Origin: Strongylocentrotus droebachiensis
Taxonomy: Eukaryota > Echinodermata > Echinoidea > Camarodonta > Strongylocentrotidae
DNA length: 64,000 nt
Assembly (NCBI GenBank): GCA_035222895.1
Contig: JAVYIG010001812.1
Span: forward strand, 62,001-126,000
Direction: 5' to 3'
Shown: positions 47,108 through 59,303 of the stretch, one piece after another
Numbering within the stretch: position 1 is the stretch's first letter
Layout of the letters: each line of letters opens with the position of its first letter
Notes under the pieces: generated by a model
Databases searched by the model: none
Seen by the model: only the letters and a program-made list of their open reading frames with translations
Told to the model about the DNA's origin: nothing
Made by a program: the position numbers and the translations under genes

Positions 47108-49254
47108 ATACATACAGTATGGATGTGGGAGAGGACTTAACGACTCGAGGCCAATGTAAGTTAAAATGTCAGGGACAGCCGTGAAAAGCAATTATGGAAG
47201 GATGAATTTATGATCTTTTCTGTCTACATTCGTTTACTTACCTCGCAATACATGCGTGTATTTTTATGTATCGTAATTAAGAGAGCATTAACGACGGTCC
47301 ATTAAGAACACACAATAAAATACATAAGAGTTAATGTGCATATACCTGTACCATGTATATGGCACTCTTACAAACTGAATTTTTGTTTCACTGTGCTAAT
47401 TATGTCATTAAGAATTGGATGAATTAAAATATTTGTGTGGTTATTCATTGGTTGTCCTTTTTTGATAACCAAAACGAAAATCAAATAATAATTAATTAAA
47501 AACAGGGCAAATTGCAATTGACTTGTCGATTTGTAACTTTTTTGGAAAGTATATGATTGTCTTTATAATATTTTGTAAGTTAAATGTTTTCATAAACATT
47601 TGAAATTGATTTTTGTAAATGTATCTTTCACATCACTTGCTTAGCAGTAGATATTTTTTAATCTGTCATTATAACTTAATATTTTATTAGAACGGACCTG
47701 TCATAATTATAAGGTCACTCTCCCATCTTAACACTCAAATCACAAAAGTGAATTTAAGAGAAAAACATTTTTGCAGGATTACATCAATGCAAAAGGATTT
47801 GTGTATGTTTCAAGGAGATACTACCTTATACCCCCCTCATATACTTTTATGAATGATGGATCTTAAAATTGAATAATTTTTCTCTATTTGCTGGATGGAA
47901 ATTGAAAAAGAAATCTAGGATCAGTAATAGACATAGGCCCCCCACCGTTCAACTACCAAAATATCTTTTCCTAGAGACCTACGTGTCCTCCTTGCTAATG
48001 TTTTCATAAAACAAGCTTGGGGGTTAACGAGCACCGATTCACAGTGCCCTATGTTACAGAGCAAAGCATTGATTAGAAACACATTTAAAAGAAGGGAAGG
48101 GGCCATCACTTAATTATCTCGCAGCCCAATCACAACATTGTCTGCGCTGAAGTCTACGTGCAAATCAATACGTCTCGTTTGCGTTGATTTGATATCGAGA
48201 AGTGCTGTAATAGCGTCTGGAAATTTAAGTCAAATAACGTTTTTAGTAACCTATGGATTTCACTGATGGTGTATTTGTAACCTTTTCGTTCCTCTTCGTT
48301 GAGTGTTTTTTGTTTGTTTTAATACTGAAGGAAAATGGAAGATATACCTAAATGGGTCTCTGAACAGACCCTATGGTTGAAATGATGCTTATAGGAACAG
48401 TGTCCAGAAGTTGCAGGAGAATTGAAAAGCCCTTGAAATATCGCCTCCCATCTTTCTACCCTTTTTAAGACAAAAGCTTCAAACATGAATGTGGGTTAAT
48501 GGTAGCCTGTCTTCAGGCATTTGATACATTTTCCCTTTACCCTTACTTTATAGATGATAGCCTATTTCCAGACTAAATAAATCCCGCTTAGCCAGGCTTA
48601 TAAAAGTGAGATGGAAACTTGAGACATGTAGACCGGCATGTACCAAAATGGCTCAATGTTCCATGACATTTCGTTTCGAAGATTTAGCGTTGTCTATCCT
48701 CGGGGCAGTATATTTAACTCTTGTTTTTGCTATATAGAGAGCTCTTCATTACCATATCTTTTTATTTTTGTGCCTGTCTATAGGCTTAACTGTTTTTTAG
48801 TTAAATCTACAGGGGAAAACAACGTTGTGGATGCCTGCAAGAAGGTCATTGCTGCCATTGAGAGTATGTAGATCTTACATCTTTCTTGCAGGCAGGTGAT
48901 AATACATGTAACTGCGCGTCTCTTTGGCTGTAATAAAAATTCGTATTGTGCAATTAAGATACTCAGGTGTGCAAACTGCATAGCAATTAGTGATTGGTTC
49001 AAAGTACATGTACAGGTGTACTTCTTACAGTATGTTTCTTTTAGACATTATTCCCATGAGATTGTGCAGGGATGTAATAATTCCAGTCATCCATCAAGCC
49101 TTCATTTTCGTTTGTTTGGTTAAACTTTCGCATGAAATATCAAAATATGTAACCTTTGCTGAGTAGGATTTGGAACATGCTTTTGTTTCCAAGAATTGGC
49201 ATGTACATGTACGAACAGTATCAATTTAGAGTGTTATCAGAGGTAGACTCAGAG
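47108..49254. other. Non-coding stretch
   Basis: AT-rich. No gene, RNA or element recognised. Confidence 0.45.
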
Positions 49255-49575
49255 AAAGTCTCTCGGTTATTAACTGGCAACAGGTATACAATAATGATGA
49301 CTCTAATCTAGCTTTTGATAAATTCTTAGAAATATTTAATGAATCCTTCAATACCAACTTACCATTAAAGCGTCCTGCTCAACCTAACTACAAAAAGGTG
49401 CCTAGATCTCCTTGGATTTCAAAAACTCTCTAAAGGTCCATAAATAGAAAAAACAGATTATTCTATAGATATAAAACTGAACCAAACGAAAAGAATAAAA
49501 GTAAATATACTCATTATCGGAATCAGCTAACTGTTATACTTCGCGTAACCAAAAAACAATATTATTCCCCGTCAA
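49255..49575 (+). mobile_element. LINE ORF2 fragment (endonuclease-RT linker)
   Basis: One frame reads INWQQVYNNDDSNLAFDKFL, then EIFNESFNTNLPLK, PWISKTL, a stop, and then RKNRLFYRYK and YRNQLTVILRVTKKQYY. This is the characteristic region between the endonuclease and reverse transcriptase of CR1/L2-like LINEs. There is one in-frame stop, and similarity ends abruptly near 49570, so it is a dead fragment. Confidence 0.8.
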
Positions 49576-49878
49576 TGCAATATATTCAAGTCCAACATCA
49601 AAAGTACGACGGTTCTTCTATGGAAACTGGAAAGCTCAAAAATATCTCGGGTAATCTTAAAAAGAGCGTGTGTAGTAAGTATTCCCTGAAGGGGGTTCCC
49701 CTTTTTACAGCAAATCCAGAAAAAGCTCCTGTGAACAAAAAAGTGAGTATTAGTGTCAGAAGATATGTGCAAGAAAAAATATGTTTTCAGGGAGTTTCTA
49801 AAAGATAAAACCTCAAGAAATTTCTCTAGAAAAAAGATGAGAGACAACAGCTTTTTTAATCCCTGTTAGGATATAATT

Positions 49879-49950
49879 CAGTTTGGCACCAGAAGGGCGT
49901 TAATCCATATACTTTAAAACAAATTTATGCCCTTCTGGCTCCGAAAAAAC
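49879..49950. repeat. Hairpin-family element, best preserved
   Basis: The arms GGCACCAGAAGGGCGTTAA and, inverted, GGAGCCAGAAGGGCATAAA pair almost completely around a loop of about 20 bases. Confidence 0.8.
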
Positions 49951-51820
49951 AATATGAAGCTCGTCGATTCCTTGAGATATTAAGTATTCGAGACGGACGC
50001 AACCTCTCTCCTGGGCTGACCAGATTAAACTTTAAAAACTTTTAAAAAAAGCAGAAACACAAAGTTGCAAACCATCCAGAGGCTCCTAATAAATTGCGTT
50101 ACTTATTAATTAATTATATCATTACAAATCTTTATCCTCAGTTTTCTTATTTATAACTGATTTTCATTATAAAATTAAAGATAATTATGGCGTATATATT
50201 CAATACTGAATGAACACCATTAAACCATTACCCAACAACAACAACAAATCTCTCCTGTTTCTTACCAAGGGCCGAGAAAGTCACCCTCTGTAGGGCATCA
50301 TTTGGCAAATGAACGTACGTATCTCATTTCCCTTCAACTGGCGGCCTTTCAATTTCTGTCCAAATACTCCCAGATATAGATACATGTATACCGTGAATGA
50401 TAACTAATCATTAAAAATATCTGCATTCATTCAACATAACAAAGACTATCGGATGGGTAAAAGGTTCCTAGATATTTTTTCCATTGGTTTTGCGACAGGT
50501 ACGTCTCGCTTAATTCACAACCCCGTGAGGATGGTAGCCTCTGTGATGGATTGTGGGTAAAAACGAAGGTTATTCTGCAAGTTGCTTCCTGTGGTTACCT
50601 GCGGCCATACAGGCTAAAGGACGCTAGGGATTCATCAATCAATCGTTTGAATACCTGCCTTGTTTTCTTTGTTTGTTTTCCGGCTATTGAGGTTAAAACT
50701 ACTTCCAAAATTAATGTTAAATTTGCCTAGGGATTTCAATCATAAAATATCACAATACTTAGGTTGGGTTGATATAGAGGGTGAGATGCAGGCTTGAGAA
50801 AAGAGCACAATCTGTGGATTTTTATTTGTCTTTTTATATTTTATATATTTTCAGTTTCTTCTTTTTCCTCTTTTGTTAATGATGAGACTCTGATAACAAA
50901 CAAAAAACTAAAATTAAAAGCAAGAAGATTTCAAAATTTACACCTGCTCATTCAATAGGACCTATCTATTCTTCTTTTTTAAATTGTCTAAGGATAGAGT
51001 GAGAACAAAAACCGCCTGTAATTTAATTTGATTGGAAGAGCTGGAAAATGAAATGTAACTCTATCAGCGAAGTGACTTCTGAACCTTTGGAAATTGTGCT
51101 CAATATATTGAAATAAAGTGCTAATAACAAGTGGTGATTGCATGCAAAAAGCAGATTTAAAATTGTGGTGATGATGGTGAACGCTTGTGCAGTAGGCATG
51201 TAGGTTTTACAAAGACATGTAGATAATTCTGCTAAAGCATGATATTTTGCGCTGGTTTATTGCAGATCTATGTAATTAATCAGCTATAATTTCCCTGTGT
51301 TGTTCATAAGGTAGACAAAATAATGTGTAGGTTTTTTTGACAAAGTTTTCAACATCTTTTCATTTCAACCAAAATTAAATCTTTAGTCCATTGTAGATAA
51401 ACGAATACCCACTACAAGATGAATTAACAATTTGCCTGATCATAAATAATGGGAAATTGATGAAAAGCAATTTTAAGAACATTACAATTTCCCCTTTTCA
51501 TCATTTTTATGCATGCATATTGTATGAGAGGCCAGCACCCAATATGTATCAACATATGATTAAAATAAGGTGGTGGATTGCTTTAAGGATGTTTATATGA
51601 AAGATATTGATTTACATGTCAATTCTGCATGGGGGTGGGGGCGTCTATGAGAAATACTGAATTTACATGTTGATTTTTTAAAGAGAAATCAGCAATTTCA
51701 AGGCAATTTCTTTAGATAAAGTTGCTTGTCAACGTTTGCTACTTCTACTGATCAAGTTTGGAAAGTGTTATTATCGCTACAACCTTGAACTTAATGTGTG
51801 TTTGATCGATTAGGGGTCTG
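49951..51820. other. Non-coding stretch
   Basis: AT-rich. The part at about 50270-50640 is somewhat GC-richer and unique, but no exon was found. Confidence 0.45.
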
Positions 51821-52470
51821 GGTACCAGAGGGAGAGAGGGGCGGAGAAGGGGTACGAAGAGCGCTAGAAAGGTAAAGTGGTAGAAGATGATAAATTGTAT
51901 AGATAGTAATAGAGAGAGGGGGAGGGGGAGAGGAAGGAATGGGTAGAAGTGAGAAAGATGAGTTTTTTAAATAAGTATTTTAGAATGTAGATATAAAGAG
52001 GTAGAAAGGAAAACCATAAAAAAATGATACTTTTAGTTATAGAGAGAGAAGGGAAGAGGAAGAGAGGACTTGGTAGGAAAGGAAGACTTACATATTGGTT
52101 AAAAAGAAAGCAGGTGGAAGGAGGGAGAGAGAGAGAAAGAGAGAGGAAGAAAGAAAGATAGAGAGAGAGAAAGAAAGAGAGACGGAGGGGAGAAAGAAAG
52201 AGATGAGGGGAGGGAGATGTGCTAGAAGAGGGGAGAAAAGTGAGAGTGGATGGGAGAATAGAAAAACGAAAAACAGAAAGAAGGGCTAGGGAGAGGGGCA
52301 GAGGATTTTAAGTGAGAAGTCATAAAGAAAGATAATTGAAAATGAGTCACAGAGAGGTAAAGAAAGAAAACATGTAATAGGGATAAGAAACATCGACCCC
52401 AAAGTGCACAACAAAAAGAAGGAAAGAAGAAAGAAATGATGCGAGAGGTGTGTGTGGGTGGGGGGGGGGG
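51821..52470 (+). repeat. Long purine-rich (GA) tract ending in a poly-G run
   Basis: Roughly 600 bases are dominated by G and A, with GAGAGAGAAAGAAAGAGAG-type stretches and G11 at 52460-52470. Open frames are low-complexity. Confidence 0.8.
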
Positions 52471-52794
52471 TTGGGTGATGCTCTTTGGCAAACTGCTGAA
52501 TTTGCTTCTATCATTATATGGGGAATAACAAAGAAGACCTTCTGACCCACAAATCAGTAGCAGCACATGATTTTCCGTTTAGTTTTAGTAGGAAAAAAAA
52601 GTATCAGCGGTTGCCAATAGATCAAGGATTCTCTGGAAGAAAGAGGCGGGAACAAGATAGATTGCACCAAAAAAAGAATAAAGAGGAACTCTTAACAAGA
52701 TGAAAAAGACTTTTAAGATAATCAATTCAAGGGCAATTTATACATTATTATTTTATTATCTGCTTGGAGCCTGAGAGATAATAAATCATAGATT

Positions 52795-52850
52795 CCAACA
52801 CAGAAGGGCTGTAATCCCTGCCTGGGTAAACACCCTTCTAAACAATTTAC
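52795..52850. repeat. Hairpin-family element, short
   Basis: CAGAAGGGCTGTAATCC faces AACACCCTTCTA at short distance. A further arm-like GTCTGTTTGGGGCC occurs near 52890. Confidence 0.5.
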
Positions 52851-53207
52851 AATTCTAAGTCACACCTTCACTCTTGAAATATCTTATTGTCTGTTTGGGG
52901 CCATATAAGGAGCATAATGCATATGATTTAACACAGCGTATAATGCCATTTGTATTCTTAAAGACAACATATAACAAAAAATACTATAATTTTGTTGGCC
53001 TTGAAGGTGTTTAGTTTGATCTGGAAGCAATTGGTCTGAATCGCTCTCAAGGAAATCTGAAGCTACCACTTACCTTTAAATCGTCACCCCTCTCCCTTGC
53101 CGATCACCCCTACCATTCTGCAGAGACCAAGATCTGACACCCCCAATTATCATCTTCATTTGAGATAATGCATCTACCACTTCCATCCCTATTCCCTCAT
53201 CATCCAC

Positions 53208-53487
53208 CCCTTAGGACCAATGGCGGATCCAGGGTTTTGTAAAGAGGGGGTGGGGCACCATTCTGAAGAATTTCTAACATTAACCAAAGTTTATCAGAAA
53301 ATTCATCATAATTTTCAGGTGCCTTTGGGGTAAAAAAATATAAAAATGAAAAAATTGGGCACTCTTTTGTGCATTTGGGCTACATGTAAAGCACATTGAT
53401 TTTAAAAGGGGGCGTTGGACGGGTGTGCCCCTCTCCCTCCCTCTCCCCCTTTTCTCAATCAATCTGGCAGTGCCCTTAGGACCAGTG
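53208..53487. mobile_element. ~250-bp insertion with ~15-bp direct repeats
   Basis: CCCTTAGGACCAATGG (ending at 53223) and CCCTTAGGACCAGTGG (53473-53487) bracket a block that starts GCGGATCCAGGG and contains several G runs and a C-rich right part. Long direct repeats suggest a retroposed element. I do not recognise the family. Confidence 0.5.
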
Positions 53488-54529
53488 GATGGGAAATTCT
53501 TGGAGGTTATCTTCGTCCTCTCTGGTAGACACATTAGGAGCAGAAGAAGATCTTCTTAGCGGGGCTGGGCGAAGTAACAAATAGGGTACTTGGTTCTGGT
53601 CCAGTTCTTACGTAGTGGTCTCAGATTACAGCGTGATATTATAAGTGTCTCTTCTTTATGCATATCATGCCAGTACATGTACTTCACAGAGCTCTCTTCC
53701 ACATGTATAGAGTCTTAGAGATAGCCTCATTTACTATTATGGCAGGCTATTAAAGTCTAGAACTACCTAGCAGATCACTTTAGCGCCACACATTGGAGTT
53801 TTGGCATGTGTTTTTTCAAAGTTTAAAAGTTTCTAATTCTATAATGACATTAAAAATTACAACTAATACCTTGGTTAAGGCTTCGGTGTCATATTGCAAT
53901 GCTCAAAGCATACATGTAGATGTTTATCATGGAATGTACGTCTTCTCTACAAGATAATTCTGGAATGCACCTGGGTTAAGAGAGTCTGTTTTCTTAAGGC
54001 ATAAATATTGGCTTTGGATTAATTTGAACCCTCAACCTGGTGATTGAGAGCCAAGTGTGTAGTTTGCTTTTCTTGGGTGTCCTCTTTTGAGAACTTGAAG
54101 AAAGTTAAACTTGGTGTAAAACGACAAAAGCAGACCATTCATGAGAAGAGCAATAATGTGCATGTATAGAGGAGGATATCAAGTTAAATAACAAATAGAG
54201 AAATATTAAACTACAATGTACATATTCCATTTGCGGTGCAGATAGAATATTGAAATCAGAAAGCACACCCTAACTGCACGATACCATTTGCAGTTGATGA
54301 TTGAAAGAAATGTAGAATATACTAGATGTATTTGATACCGCAATCATATTTATTTCCAACTTCCATGTCATTTGATCTCTGTATATTCTTTGGTCCACAT
54401 CTAGCAAATACTAGTAGACAAATATTTCTATCAATTTCAGTGCCATTTGCACAAGCCTTTCCATGTAACACTATCTGGCTACGAAGGTACACCCACATGT
54501 TTACAGTTCACCGTAGATGATTGTCTTTT

Positions 54530-54865
54530 CTTCGCGAACAATTACAGACCGTTTAGAAAGCCGCATCCTGCCGTGTCTTCCGTGACAAGACGAACCTCGT
54601 CCATCCGGGTCCTTTGAAACGATAAATGAAACGAGAAATGAAAACAGGTGTATTGGTTACCTCCCCCCAAGGTGTGCAGTTCTCGTTATGACGATCGCAA
54701 ACAGTGTTTTTTTCCGCGATTCGACCGCTCTGCCTTGTGACAGGCATTGTGCGGTAATCTCGTCCGTGGCTGCCGCGGCGGCGTTGTGTAGCTCCTCATT
54801 TGCATATGTTCGGAAATTTGTGGCGTGCGCTCTGGCGACTGACGATGCAGTCGTATTGTCAGGTG
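54530..54865. promoter_or_regulatory. CpG-rich island with octamer site
   Basis: About thirty CpGs fall in some 320 bases (for example TTTTTCCGCGATTCGACCGC, GTGGCTGCCGCGGCGGCG), far above its surroundings. A perfect ATTTGCAT octamer lies at 54798-54805. Open frames of 64-78 codons exist on both strands, as expected where CpG-rich DNA lacks stops, and none resembles a known protein. It could be a promoter, an exon on either strand or a strong enhancer. Confidence 0.35.
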
Positions 54866-55499
54866 GTTTCAATGTACATCCATTGAGATGTTATCATGTC
54901 AATACCCTACGGGGGCTTTATTAGGGAGAGACCTCAGTTTTGTTGTGTCTATCATAAACATGTTGATCATTACAGGGAATGATTTGTAATAAACATGAAA
55001 GCAGTGCAGGTGAACCTCATTATAACAAACTCTTTTTAATTAGATTAAGGAAATAATTTTGTTAGATTAGATTTAGAAACAGAATACAAAGAAGTTTGAT
55101 TTGCAGAATTCCTTTGCATAAAGTAAGAGTTTGTTATACATTTTCTTTCTTATTAGGTGAAGAGTACTGTGCGTATTAACTTGTTTGATAATATGGCAGC
55201 GATTACAAGAGTCTTTAAAGACAACACTGTACTGAACACACATTTTCATAAAAAACCTTACTCAAATGAAACACTGATTCGTTCTTTGACTTGCAGTTTC
55301 ATGATGAGAATGAACATGCGTCATAAGGAATTGCAATACAGAGAAGCAGAGAAAAACATCTAGATACCATGGAATCATATTTCATCCCCAAAGTAAACCA
55401 GCTACCCATCATAACACCACTTCGTGTTAAAGGTAGTCTTGTTGTAAAACTAGCCTGTGGTGCCTGGCTTTTCGCTGACATCCTTTCTTGAACCACCTC

Positions 55500-55651
55500 C
55501 TGAGGGGTGTTTCACAAAGCCTTTTTTTAAAGACAAATGACAAAAACCAGTGACAAATCTGTTGATAATCAATCAGAAGCAAGGATTTCAGTAGCTTATA
55601 ACAACAACTGTCATTTGTCACTGACGACAAGTTTTGTGAAACACCCCCCTG
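55500..55651 (-). mobile_element. GTTTCACAAA-type MITE, copy A
   Basis: The left end is CTGAGGGGTGTTTCACAAAG. The inverted right end is CAGGGGGGTGTTTCACAAAA. The minus-strand interior (TTATAAGCTACTGAAATCC, TTGCTTCTGATTGATTATCA) matches copy B at 56491-56643. Confidence 0.8.
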
Positions 55652-55829
55652 ATGCTAATATCCCCACGCACGATTTGCAACATCTACGGTTGGCGATGAA
55701 CGTTAACAAAAGAGTAATGCAAGAGAGACAGAAGATTTAGGTCAAGTCCGTGAGGAGTTGTTATTTTTTTAGGGTATTTACACATCCTTCCTTGGCGATT
55801 TTATTACACCTGCAATAAGGAGAGAGATA

Positions 55830-56000
55830 ACCTAGCTCTTGCACACACAGAGGGAAAGAGCGCTTCGGGGGCAGTGCTCTGTATCGCAGCGGAGATCTGC
55901 GTTCCTACGGTGTTCCAAGTGTTTTTGGAGGATGCGTTTGAGTAATGAGTGCGGCGTGAGTTACACGGTCGTGATATGCTCGCCTTTGTTTGGCTGCGAA
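55830..56000. promoter_or_regulatory. GC-richer unique island, function unknown
   Basis: A CpG-containing, non-repetitive block (AGCGCTTCGGGGGCAGTGC, GAGTGCGGCGTGAGTTACAC). No coding frame can be supported. Confidence 0.18.
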
Positions 56001-56206
56001 AGAGGATGAGGGAATATGGGATAGTGTGCTATCTACTGAAGATTGGAAAATGTTGGATGAATTTCTTCATCTGAAAGACAGTGGTACTCATGTCGTGATG
56101 GAAATGATCTGCATGGGTCGGGAAGAAGAAAGTTCAGAGGGAATCTGAGTCTTTGGAAAAGATGTTATAAGAGAGAAGATGTTTTTTTGTTAAATATATT
56201 GGTTAT

Positions 56207-56232
56207 TTCAGACAAGAAGGGCATCAACCTTT
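56207..56232 (+). repeat. Hairpin-family half-copy
   Basis: TTTCAGACAAGAAGGGCATC is a single arm of the family without a visible partner. Confidence 0.4.
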
Positions 56233-56311
56233 AAACATAGAGAGTACATGTACGTCTTACATGTACATGTGTTGGATATTTAGATAGAACTAACATGTAA
56301 TACTGTGGCAT

Positions 56312-56431
56312 TGTCTCCTGATTGAGATCAGAGGGGCATTAATTGTGTACAATTACAAAAGTTAACCAGTTAAAGTTAAAGTTAATCAGCAGGAGATGTA
56401 ACCCCTCATTGATTCCTGTTCGATCTCAGAT
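56312..56431. repeat. Hairpin-family element, diverged
   Basis: GATCAGAGGGGCATTAATTG faces ACCCCTCATTGATTCCTG at a longer distance. The loop holds GTTAA-rich repeats. Confidence 0.45.
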
Positions 56432-56490
56432 TTCTGTAAATTAACATAATGACATATTGACGTTTCTAATGAATGAACAGTACACCCAAC

Positions 56491-56643
56491 CAGGGCCCCG
56501 TTTCACAAAACTTGTCATCAGTAACAACTGAGAGTTTGTGTTATAAGCTAGTGAAATCCTTGCTTCTGATTGGTTATCAGCATATTTGTAACTGAATTTT
56601 TTCATTTGTCATTGAAAAAAAGGCTTTGTGAAACAAGTCCCTG
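56491..56643 (+). mobile_element. GTTTCACAAA-type MITE, copy B
   Basis: The ends are CAGGGCCCCGTTTCACAAAA and, inverted, CAGGGACTTGTTTCACAAAG. The interior matches copy A. Confidence 0.8.
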
Positions 56644-56957
56644 ATGTTTACAGTTTGAAAATATACAGCAGAAAACAGTAGGCCTAAACAAATCATGAAA
56701 CAGATTAGACCATAATGTATATTCGTCTCCTTACCCTTAACTACCACGTGCCCCCACATTGCAATTACGATCCACAAGGAAACAAATAGGTGCCCCCCCG
56801 AGCTCCGTACCGATTTGGATCACATTCATTCCTACATCGAGATTGCCATGCTATGTGGACGTCCTCTGGGAGTGTTCTCCAGGATGGGGGATTGCATCGC
56901 CTGATGAGGGATGACACGGATAACATGTGATGAAATATTTAGTCATGGATTGCCGTA

Positions 56958-57030
56958 TAGTCTTGCCTCCAAACACCGTTGATGGCTGTTATGTAGTCTT
57001 GCCTCCAAACTCTGTTGATGACTGTTGTAT
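56958..57030 (+). repeat. 36-bp direct repeat, 2 units
   Basis: TAGTCTTGCCTCCAAACACC and TAGTCTTGCCTCCAAACTCT, each followed by GTTGATG(G/A)CTGTT. Confidence 0.75.
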
Positions 57031-57279
57031 GTTTCCGTGTTATAGCGAGTGTCAAGTGATGAAGGGAGATAGTTGTGAAGCGGTAATTTAGTGGTGGTTA
57101 TTTTACCTGACTGCTAAGAAAGCATAAATGCTAGTTAGTAAGCAACCAGAGGACCGACGGCTTTAGGTCCTCTCCGAAGTTGACGTTTTAGGGTTTGATA
57201 AATTATATATTTTACAGGTTTCAGTATTGTCTGTAACCATTTCTGTTTGCATAAACGAAGCATGTGGCATGTGATTTAA

Positions 57280-57350
57280 GATTTAGAAGGACATTTTAAA
57301 ACTCCCATCATCTTACATCAGTTAACACCCTCCTCGTTCTCAACAGATGT
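57280..57350. repeat. Hairpin-family element, diverged
   Basis: GATTTAGAAGGACATTTTAA faces GTTAACACCCTCCTCGTTCT, like the copy at 24303-24372. Confidence 0.5.
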
Positions 57351-58065
57351 GTATGTTTGTATATATTTTTAATTTTGTTATTACCAGTTTCATATCTACT
57401 ACATATTCAAATTGATTTATTACTTATCATCACTCACTGATAACTTGCAGTTTTAACCTGTATTCTGAACAATTTATTCATTGCTTTCCCTCACACTCAA
57501 CGCTTACAGCCCTTTCTGTAAATGATTACCGGTAGAAAACAATAAGATAACACCTTGGGTGCAGACTAGCAGAGATGGGTCGTCGTCGTGTCAAGTGTCG
57601 GAGCCTAGGGGATATTTCCATGTTCAATCTCTAGCGATTTCCTTCCAAGATGATTTAGTATTGGATGTGCAGATGAGATTCCATAAACAATGAAACAACC
57701 AGGCATACAATTAAGGATGTCTCCATCTGTATGCTTTGGCACAAAAACAGAGAGGCTTTTAAGACCCAAAGCTGTCATATACTTGTTTCAGATTTCTTCT
57801 GTTTTGTCAGAAAATTGAGTACTCCTAGGGCTCTACATTTCATGTGTTATCAGAAACTTTATGCTCCGGAAGAAATGATACGTCTGATGACTAGATAAGA
57901 GAGAAGAGAAACAAGTGATTTAGAAAACAAAATCGTTAAGCAATTTGGAGCAAATTCAGATTTATCTGTAATAGTAGGAGAGACCTGCCCTGTTAATGTT
58001 TTATTTGTAACTTCTTTACTGGGGAGCACTGTTAGAAGAAGTGAAATACTGAGTGGTAGGAAAAA

Positions 58066-58117
58066 TTGTCTGTTGATCAAGAGCCGGAGGGAAATTAACT
58101 CTGTGTAAAATTAAAGT
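58066..58117 (+). repeat. Hairpin-family half-copy at the left edge of the minisatellite
   Basis: TTGTCTGTTGATCAAGAGCC then GGAGGGAAATTAACTCTG is a left arm of the family. The expected partner arm is not present before the minisatellite starts. Confidence 0.5.
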
Positions 58118-59213
58118 TGCTGGTCAATAGAAGAAATAGCTGTTGCAGGTTGATAGAAGAAATAATGGTTGCTGGTTGATAGAAGAAATAATGGTTGTTG
58201 GTTGATAGAAGAAATAACGGTAACTGGTTGATAGAAGAAATAATGGTTACTGGTTGATAGAAGAAATAATGGTTACTGGTTGATAGAAGAAATAATGGTT
58301 ACTGGTTGATAGAAGAAATAACGGTAACTGGTTGATAGAAGAAATAATGGTTACTGGTTGATAGAAGAAATAACGGTAACTGGTTGATAGAAGAAATAAT
58401 GGTTACTGGTTGATAGAAGAAATAATGGTTACTGGTTGATAGAAGAAATAATGGTTACTGGTTGATAGAAGAAATAATGGTTACTGGTTGATAGAAGAAA
58501 TAATGGTTACTGGTTGATAGAAGAAATAATGGTTACTGGATGATAGAAGAAATAATGGTTACTGGTTGATAGAAGAAATAATGGTTACTGGTTGATAGAA
58601 GAAATAACAGTTACTGGTTGATATAAGAAATAATGGTTACTGGTTGATAGAAGAAATAATGGTTACTGGTTGATAGAAGAAATAATGGTTACTGGTTGAT
58701 AGAAGAAATAACAGTTACTGGTTGATATAAGAAATAGCAGTTACTGGTTGATAGAAGAAATAGCAGTTACTGGTTGATAGAAGAAATAATGGTTACTGGT
58801 TGATAGAAGAAATAATGGTTACTGGTTGATAGAAGAAATAGCAGTTACTGGTTGATAGAAGAAATAATGGTTACTGGTTGATATAAGAAATAACAGTTAC
58901 TGGTTGATAGAAGAAATAACAGTTACTGGTTGATAGAAGAAATAACAGTTACTGGTTGATAGAAGAAATGACAGTTACTGGTTGATAGAAGAAATAACAG
59001 TTACTGGTTGATAGAAGAAATAACTGTTACTGGTTGATAGAAGAAATAATGGTTACTGGTTGATAGAAGAAATAACTGTTACTGGTTGATAGAAGAAATA
59101 AAGGTTTAACTGGTTGATAGAAGAACTTATTTGGTTACTGATTGATAGAAGAAATAACGATTACCGGTACTGGTTGATAGAAAAAATAATGGTTAATGGT
59201 TGATAAAAAAAAA
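58112..59213 (+). repeat. 26-bp minisatellite, about 41 units
   Basis: The unit is TAATGGTTACTGG followed by TTGATAGAAGAAA. Variants of the first six bases are ordered along the array. TAACGG (with GTAAC) occurs in units 4, 8 and 10. A pure TAATGG block runs through units 11-18. TAACAG, TAGCAG and TAACTG mix in from unit 19 on. Several units there have GATATAAG instead of GATAGAAG. The last four units are strongly diverged. No stable reading frame is implied, because 26 is not a multiple of three. Confidence 0.95.
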
Positions 59214-59303
59214 TTGTCTTTTCAGAGCCAGAAGGGTTCCTACTCTGTTTATAAACATATGTAAGTTAAAGCCTGTCTGCCCTTCTTCTTCTAAAACAGA
59301 CAA
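59214..59303. repeat. Hairpin-family element at the right edge of the minisatellite
   Basis: TTGTCTTTTCAGAGCCAGAA / GGGTTCC faces a right arm whose reverse complement is TTGTCTGTTTTAGAAGAAGA / AGGGCAGAC. Confidence 0.7.

Noticed and set aside
49575-49808. A 77-codon frame following the LINE fragment as part of ORF2
   Set aside because: It does not continue the expected reverse-transcriptase start and shows no LINE motifs.
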